Origin: a virus
Strand: one strand, 5' to 3'
DNA length: 26,283 nt
Virus record (IMG/VR): IMGVR_UViG_3300032326_000054
Location: 1 to 26,283 of that record
Below are positions 22,052 to 26,283 of the stretch, piece after piece; the stretch's first letter is position 1, and every line of letters begins with the position of its first letter. Position numbers and translations under genes: made by a program. Under the pieces are notes generated by a model that saw only the letters and a list, made by a program, of their open reading frames with translations, was not told the origin of the DNA and did not search any database.

Positions 22052-22249
22052 ATGCAAACATCAATTTACGACGCAATTACAGGCGAAATTACAGTTCGCA
22101 ATTTAACACAAAATGAAATAGATGAATTAGAGGCTAAAGCATTAGCTAAAGTTGAAGCTCAAGAAGCAAAAGCAATAGCTAGGTCAGCATTACTTGAGCG
22201 TTTAGGTATTACTGAAGATGAAGCGCAATTACTTTTAGGAGCCTACTAA
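22052..22249 (+). CDS. small fibre-locus protein, possible tail fibre assembly chaperone
   Basis: The 65-residue product begins MQTSIYDAITGEITVRNLTQ, has a helical, charged middle (Glu/Lys/Ala repeats) and ends RSALLERLGITEDEAQLLLG plus AY. The LGITxDEAxLLLG ending is frequent in small proteins encoded just after phage fibres, in my memory. GGGAGA lies a few bases before the ATG. It could be an assembly chaperone or a coiled-coil trimerisation piece; neither is shown by the sequence. Confidence 0.7.
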   Translation: MQTSIYDAITGEITVRNLTQNEIDELEAKALAKVEAQEAKAIARSALLERLGITEDEAQLLLGAY

Positions 22250-22377
22250 TGACTAAAGCACGTGACCTAGCAAATCTTGCATCAACCGCTACAGTAATGG
22301 CGACAGATGCAGAAGTAGCAGCAGCAGTTGCTGCAGCAGATTCAACACCAACCGCATTAATGACAATGGGAGCATAA
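22249..22377 (+). CDS. 42-residue Ala-rich mini-protein (KARDLANLAS)
   Basis: ATG at 22249 overlaps the previous stop (TAATG) and the frame ends TAA at 22375-22377. The product is MTKARDLANLASTATVMATD, then an Ala-rich stretch ending ALMTMGA. TKARDLANLAS is a frequent start of phage tail-fibre segments, so this is either an independent small gene or a relic of a larger fibre. GGAGC six bases upstream supports translation. Confidence 0.6.
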   Translation: MTKARDLANLASTATVMATDAEVAAAVAAADSTPTALMTMGA

Positions 22378-22380
22378 CAA

Positions 22381-22710
22381 ATGCCAACAACATATAAAGT
22401 ACTAGGGCAAGTAGCCCCCTCAGCAACCACAGCAACCACTTTAGATACAGTACCTAGTGCTACTCAGTGCGTAGTATCTACTATTGTTGTATGTAATCGT
22501 GCTGCTACCGCAGCAACATATCGTATTGCTGTTCGTCCTGCTGGTGCAACACTAGCTAATGAGCATTACATTGCTTATGATTCTACAGTAGCTGCCAATG
22601 ATTCAACAATGCTTACTATTGGAATTACCCTTGCAGCAACAGACGTTATCAGCGTTTATGCTTCAAATGCTAATCTTTCATTTAGTGCTTTCGGAAGCGA
22701 GATTTCATAA
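22381..22710 (+). CDS. small fibre-locus beta protein, paralogue of the gene at 23537
   Basis: The 109-residue product reads MPTTYKVLGQVAPSATTATT, then LDTVPSATQCVVSTIVVCN, and ends SFSAFGSEIS. It is beta-strand and Thr/Ala-rich with alternating hydrophobic residues, probably a small sandwich domain. It shares the TVPSAT...STIVV core and the terminal EIS with the 100-residue product at 23537, so the two arose by duplication. It is joined by TAATG to the Gly-rich adhesin that follows, which suggests the pair acts together, for example as base and tip. Confidence 0.72.
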   Translation: MPTTYKVLGQVAPSATTATTLDTVPSATQCVVSTIVVCNRAATAATYRIAVRPAGATLANEHYIAYDSTVAANDSTMLTIGITLAATDVISVYASNANLSFSAFGSEIS

Positions 22711-23507
22711 TGGCTGTATCTAAACTTAATCCTATATCTGGTGCTAAATCAAAATTTTTTCAAGAGTTCACTTCTGGTGCTACATCTTGGACCGCTCCTA
22801 CTGGAGTAACCACTATTGAATGCTTGCTTGTAGCAGGCGGTGGAGCAGGTGGCGGAGTTGGAGGTAGCGTTGCATTTAGTGCAGGTGGTGGAGGTGGAGG
22901 ACAGGTAGTTAAGCAATACTTAACCGTTGTTCCAGGCACTTCATATACAGTAACAATTGGCGCTGGTGGAACTGGTGTTGCTGCTGCTAATGGCAATAAT
23001 GGAGCAAATTCATCTTTTGGTTCACTTCTTGTATGTGGAGGTGGCGGTGGTGGTGGAAGCGTTAACGGAGGCACAATTAATGCTGGTAGCATAGGCAACA
23101 CTGGAACAAATGCTTATGGTGGTAGCAATGCAAGCGGTCAAACTGGTGGCAATGTTGCCTCAGCCGCTCGTTCGGTTGGAGTTGCATTTGGTGGCTCAAG
23201 TGGCGGTCATCCACAAAATTCATCACATTTAGTAGCAACTGGCGGTGGTGGTGCAGGTGGTGCTTCAGCACCAATTGGCTATGCTAATGGTGTTTCAATT
23301 ATGAATGCAGGGTCTGCTGGTATGGGTCTTTATGGCTTTGGCGCTGGCGGCAATGCTGGTCTTGGAAATACTTCTGGACTGAATGGAATTTCCGCACCAG
23401 CAAACAGTGGAAATGGTGGCGGTGGTGCATTTGGAAACATTAACCCTGGAAACTACACTGGCGGTAATGGCGGTTCAGGATACTGCTTAATTACTTGGGA
23501 AGCGTAA
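22710..23507 (+). CDS. Gly-rich adhesin/receptor-binding protein, copy 1
   Basis: The product has 265 residues. A short beta N-terminus with FTSGATSWTAPTGVTTIECL leads into VAGGGAGG and then many Gly-rich stretches to the end, closing GGSGYCLITWEA. Known phage adhesins with poly-Gly type II helix bundles (for example gp38 of S16-like phages) bind bacterial surface receptors with loops between Gly strands; the same type is inferred here. The WTAPTGVTTIE segment is a standard entry to such Gly-rich domains. The start overlaps the previous stop. The complementary strand gives spurious Pro-rich frames. Confidence 0.8.
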   Translation: MAVSKLNPISGAKSKFFQEFTSGATSWTAPTGVTTIECLLVAGGGAGGGVGGSVAFSAGGGGGGQVVKQYLTVVPGTSYTVTIGAGGTGVAAANGNNGANSSFGSLLVCGGGGGGGSVNGGTINAGSIGNTGTNAYGGSNASGQTGGNVASAARSVGVAFGGSSGGHPQNSSHLVATGGGGAGGASAPIGYANGVSIMNAGSAGMGLYGFGAGGNAGLGNTSGLNGISAPANSGNGGGGAFGNINPGNYTGGNGGSGYCLITWEA

Positions 23508-23536
23508 ATAATCAATCGAGAAGAAAGTAGCGACTA

Positions 23537-23839
23537 ATGCCTACAATATCTAAAGCGCTGGCAAGAACAGCGGCAGCAACAAGCAACACAACACTATATA
23601 CAGTGCCGAGTGCAACAACTACAATTGTAACTAACATTGTAGTAGACAACACATCAGGTTCTGCACAGACATTTACAATCAATCTCGATGGAGTAGCACT
23701 ACTTTCATCTGCAGCAATTGATGCTAATGCTTCTGTATTTTTTGATTTAAAGCAGGTCCTTGCTACAACCAAAACAATTACTGGTTCAGCATCGGCTACA
23801 TCTGTTAACTTTCACATTAGCGGAGTGGAGATTTCTTAA
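23537..23839 (+). CDS. small fibre-locus beta protein, copy 2
   Basis: The 100-residue product has core TLYTVPSATTTIVTNIVVDN and ends VNFHISGVEIS, matching the 109-residue product at 22381 in order and spacing of the core motif and the end. The DNA around the stop is also alike in both (GAGATTTC, one base, TAATG). It follows the first adhesin after a 29-base gap and is coupled by TAATG to the second adhesin. Probably a base for the Gly-rich protein; this is inferred from the repeated pairing. Confidence 0.72.
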   Translation: MPTISKALARTAAATSNTTLYTVPSATTTIVTNIVVDNTSGSAQTFTINLDGVALLSSAAIDANASVFFDLKQVLATTKTITGSASATSVNFHISGVEIS

Positions 23840-24714
23840 TGAGTATCTCAGTATTTCCAGCTCCAGTAGTATCTACATTAAATTCTAGTGCTATTACTGC
23901 TGTTTCTCCAAACACTTTATATCAAGCAACTATTAATCTTGAAGCAGCAATCTATACTATTACTTGTGCATCAACAACAATAGCAACAGTAGAATTTTAT
24001 TCTGGTGCTGGCACTTTAGTCAATACAGCAGTTACTTCTTCTGGAACAGTATCGGTTAGCAATGCTTCGGCTTCAGATAGAGTTCGCATATGGACAAATA
24101 CTGGGTCTAACATTCCTGTAACAATTACAAAAACCGCTGCAGCATTAAGCAACACATTTAGCGGAACACTAGATACAGTAACAGCTAGTGGAACTTACAC
24201 TGGAACATCAACATCAGGATTTGGTTATGCCGTTCTTACTGGTGGTGGCGGTGGTGGAAACGGTGGTAACGGTTCATTTGGTCAAGGCGGTGGTGGAGCA
24301 GGCGGAACAGCTGCTAAATTAGTAGCACTGACTGGTTCAATGGCAGTTACTATCGGAGCACGTGGTAATGGTGGAGCACCTGGAACTGCGGGTACTGCTA
24401 GTTCATTTGCTGGAATGACGGCAAATGGCGGTGGAGCTGGTGGCGGTGGAGGCACCGCAACAGGCGGAACATATAACACTACTGGCGGTGGCGGTGGTGG
24501 AGGTGGTGGAGTACCTGGTGGTAATGGTGGCTCTCCTTCTACAACTTATACATTTGTTGTTTCAACAATTGGCACTGGTGGCAGTGGTGGTGGTGACGGC
24601 GGTAGTGGTGGTGCTGCTTCTGGTTATGGCGCAGGAGGCGGTGGCGGTGGTCGTGGTGGAGGAACAGTTGGCGGTAATGGAACTGCTGGCGTTCTTTACG
24701 TACTTCGTTTCTAA
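23839..24714 (+). CDS. Gly-rich adhesin/receptor-binding protein, copy 2
   Basis: The product has 291 residues. Residues 1-110 form a Ser/Thr/Val-rich beta domain lacking in copy 1; residues about 134-291 are very Gly-rich (runs such as GGGGGGNGGNGSFGQGGGGA). An MAVTIGARGNGG segment corresponds to TYTVTIGAGGTG in copy 1. It ends VLYVLRF. It is probably an alternative tip protein for the same fibre or a second receptor. GGT/GGC/GGA repeats make the DNA low-complexity and prone to slippage or recombination. Confidence 0.78.
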   Translation: MSISVFPAPVVSTLNSSAITAVSPNTLYQATINLEAAIYTITCASTTIATVEFYSGAGTLVNTAVTSSGTVSVSNASASDRVRIWTNTGSNIPVTITKTAAALSNTFSGTLDTVTASGTYTGTSTSGFGYAVLTGGGGGGNGGNGSFGQGGGGAGGTAAKLVALTGSMAVTIGARGNGGAPGTAGTASSFAGMTANGGGAGGGGGTATGGTYNTTGGGGGGGGGVPGGNGGSPSTTYTFVVSTIGTGGSGGGDGGSGGAASGYGAGGGGGGRGGGTVGGNGTAGVLYVLRF

Positions 24715-24777
24715 TTAATACATACCCCTGAGTACGGGTCTAAACTGCTCAACTAATTTTTCTATCTAAGGAGTAAC
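24715..24777 (+). promoter_or_regulatory. short gap before the last gene
   Basis: This 63-base gap has a weak ACCC/GGGT hairpin (24724-24739, eight-base loop), an AATTTTTC stretch and AAGGAG (24768-24773), which is the ribosome site of the next gene. The hairpin is too weak to call a terminator. Confidence 0.3.
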
Positions 24778-26283
24778 GTGGCATCACCAGACATTACGGA
24801 GAATATCCCGTTAAACGTAGGTAATCCTGGAACCTCGGGCTTTTGGACTAACAATGCAGAAGACTACGATGTTGCTATTGGTGGATTGCCATTCTTCATG
24901 GCTCCTACAGATGCAGTGCCTTACCAAAGAGAAACTTCTCCTTACCGTAAAGACCAGTTTGATAATGGTAAAGAGCCAGGTGAGCAATCACTTACTGGCT
25001 GGTGGATTCGTTCACAGTCATCTTTCCATGTTGGTCAGGGCATTAACTTCTATGACCCATCTAGCGGTGAGACAACCCCCTACCGTTTTAAGGATTCTCG
25101 TGGCGTAAATGTATGGACAAAGGGACAAGTTACGCTTCTTAAAGATGTGACTACAACTCACATTGTTACTGACGCAGTTACTTCCGATAATTACGATACA
25201 CAGCATTTGCGCTCTATTAAATGGAGCGGAAAAGATGGAGTTCTTGTCCATGATGGATATGACGTAGATAAGATTGACTCTACTGGAACTCAATACGATT
25301 TTGTAAATTATAATGCAGGAGCAGATACTAAGGTATATGCAATCTGTGATGATGGAACATACGCCTACTGGGTAACTAACACTTCTACAAAATTTGAAAT
25401 GTTCAAGAAGTTGCTTACATTAGACAGTAGCACTGCTGGTACTTCTATGATGACTTCACCAACGGTTGCTGTTGTTAATGCCGAAATGGAATTCGTTAAG
25501 GACCGTATTGTTCTTTGCTTGAATAATGCGGTATACGAAATATCACCTACCGCAACAGCGCTTCCTGGAACTCCTGTATATACTAACCCTAATGCAGACT
25601 ATAAGTACACAAGTATTGCCGCATCTGGACCTGCTATCTATACTGCAGGATATTCTGGACTTTATTCTTCTATCCAGAAATACACACTAAGTACTACTAC
25701 TGGCGCTATGCCAACTCTTTCTCAGGCATCTACTGCTGCAGAATTACCTGCTGGTGAGATAGTCCATAAGCTTTACTACTATCTTGGCTATATGGTTATC
25801 GGTACATCTAAGGGTGTGCGTGTAGCTATAGTTAATGACCAAGACGGTTCACTAGGTTACGGACCACTAATTGTCGAAACCAATCAACCAGTTTACGACT
25901 TTGCTGCTCGTGACCGTTTTATATGGTGCGCAACAGGCATAGATTCAACAGACGGTGGTCTTGCTCGTATTGACCTTGGTCAAACTATTGAAGGAGAGCC
26001 GCTACGTTTTGCATGGGCTTATGATTTACAATATGCCCAGGCATTAAAGCATCCAACAACTTCGGTTGCTTTTATTGGAGAGACTAATCGCCTTGCCTTT
26101 ACTACTGCAGGAATTACTGCTGGAACACTGGTTACAAACAAGTCTTTAACATCAAACGTAGCAACACTGACCACATCTACAGCACATGGGCTAGTAGCAG
26201 GTGATTCTGTATGGGTAGAAGGTGTTGGCTCACCTTTTGATAGCACAACTGACCCATACACGGTAATTGCAGCCCCAACTACA
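24778..26283 (+). CDS. large tail protein, probable beta-propeller/nozzle-type, truncated by window
   Basis: It starts with GTG four bases after AAGGAG and stays open for 502 codons to the window edge, so the C-terminus is missing. The product begins MASPDITENIPLNVGNPG. Repeated short motifs of the type AICDDGTYAYWVTNTS, SGPAIYTAGYSGLYSS and DFAARDRFIWCATGIDS suggest a beta-propeller as in podovirus tail nozzle or stabilisation proteins. The visible end contains VATLTTSTAHGLVAGDSVWV, a small beta module common in phage tail proteins. Position after the fibre/adhesin genes supports a tail role; a structural tail protein of another fold cannot be excluded. Confidence 0.7.
   Translation, partial: MASPDITENIPLNVGNPGTSGFWTNNAEDYDVAIGGLPFFMAPTDAVPYQRETSPYRKDQFDNGKEPGEQSLTGWWIRSQSSFHVGQGINFYDPSSGETTPYRFKDSRGVNVWTKGQVTLLKDVTTTHIVTDAVTSDNYDTQHLRSIKWSGKDGVLVHDGYDVDKIDSTGTQYDFVNYNAGADTKVYAICDDGTYAYWVTNTSTKFEMFKKLLTLDSSTAGTSMMTSPTVAVVNAEMEFVKDRIVLCLNNAVYEISPTATALPGTPVYTNPNADYKYTSIAASGPAIYTAGYSGLYSSIQKYTLSTTTGAMPTLSQASTAAELPAGEIVHKLYYYLGYMVIGTSKGVRVAIVNDQDGSLGYGPLIVETNQPVYDFAARDRFIWCATGIDSTDGGLARIDLGQTIEGEPLRFAWAYDLQYAQALKHPTTSVAFIGETNRLAFTTAGITAGTLVTNKSLTSNVATLTTSTAHGLVAGDSVWVEGVGSPFDSTTDPYTVIAAPTT

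Noticed and set aside
22760-23101. Pro-rich minus-strand frames opposite the Gly-rich adhesins (also 24282-24479)
   Set aside because: Pro codons (CCN) are the complements of Gly codons (GGN), so poly-Pro translations are artefacts.
22710-24714. Target of a diversity-generating retroelement
   Set aside because: No reverse transcriptase, template repeat or adenine-biased variable repeat is visible in the window.
24724-24739. Terminator after the second adhesin
   Set aside because: The stem is only 4 bp with an 8-base loop, and the T-rich run is over 15 bases away. Transcription probably continues into the tail gene.

Overview
The window looks like the morphogenesis (late) half of a tailed double-stranded DNA bacteriophage, probably a short-tailed (podovirus-like) one. 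Every convincing gene lies on the + strand, and most are joined by 1-4 base stop/start overlaps (TAATG, ATGA or GTGA), so 824-26283 reads as one long late operon. TerL, a portal, an N4-gp56-like major capsid protein, a neck protein and a tail-fibre locus are recognisable. No integrase, lysis, replication, tRNA or host gene is visible. The coding part is moderately AT-rich. An actinobacterial host is my inference, from a near-perfect Gram-positive/actinobacterial LexA box at 380-393 and from small proteins that I recall from freshwater actinobacterial phages and metagenomes. I could not verify this by search.

Layout. 1-24: possible tail end of an upstream gene (Gly-Tyr repeat, then stop). 25-823: about 800 bases without a credible gene. 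Its first ~530 bases are visibly GC-richer than the rest and full of inverted repeats, with an exact 17-base direct repeat and the SOS-box-like palindrome. An AT-rich stretch follows (531-715), then three tight hairpins (722-779) just before terL. 824-4903: TerL, a small basic protein and the portal. 4905-14009: two small proteins, then three large proteins (1936, 435 and 442 residues) that probably form the internal virion/DNA-ejection apparatus. 14128-15832: scaffold-like acidic protein and major capsid protein with an apparent inserted domain. 15902-18191: nine small proteins, the last seven of them strongly Lys/Arg-rich; two are only 42 and 53 residues. 18214-19119: neck/tail-adaptor-like protein. 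19123-24714: fibre and adhesin locus, with a long fibre carrying a 10-residue repeat, a second short fibre, two very small proteins, and two paralogous cassettes of [about 100-residue protein + Gly-rich adhesin]. 24778-26283: start of a large tail protein that runs off the window.

How it fits together: TerL packages DNA through the portal into a capsid built on the scaffold. The large internal proteins and the neck/tail proteins would form the ejection machine, and the fibre/adhesin genes the host-recognition end. The most unusual points are the structured leader with a candidate LexA site upstream of terL, the cassette of tiny basic proteins after the capsid gene, the duplicated Gly-rich adhesin modules, and the 1936-residue protein placed before the capsid genes.
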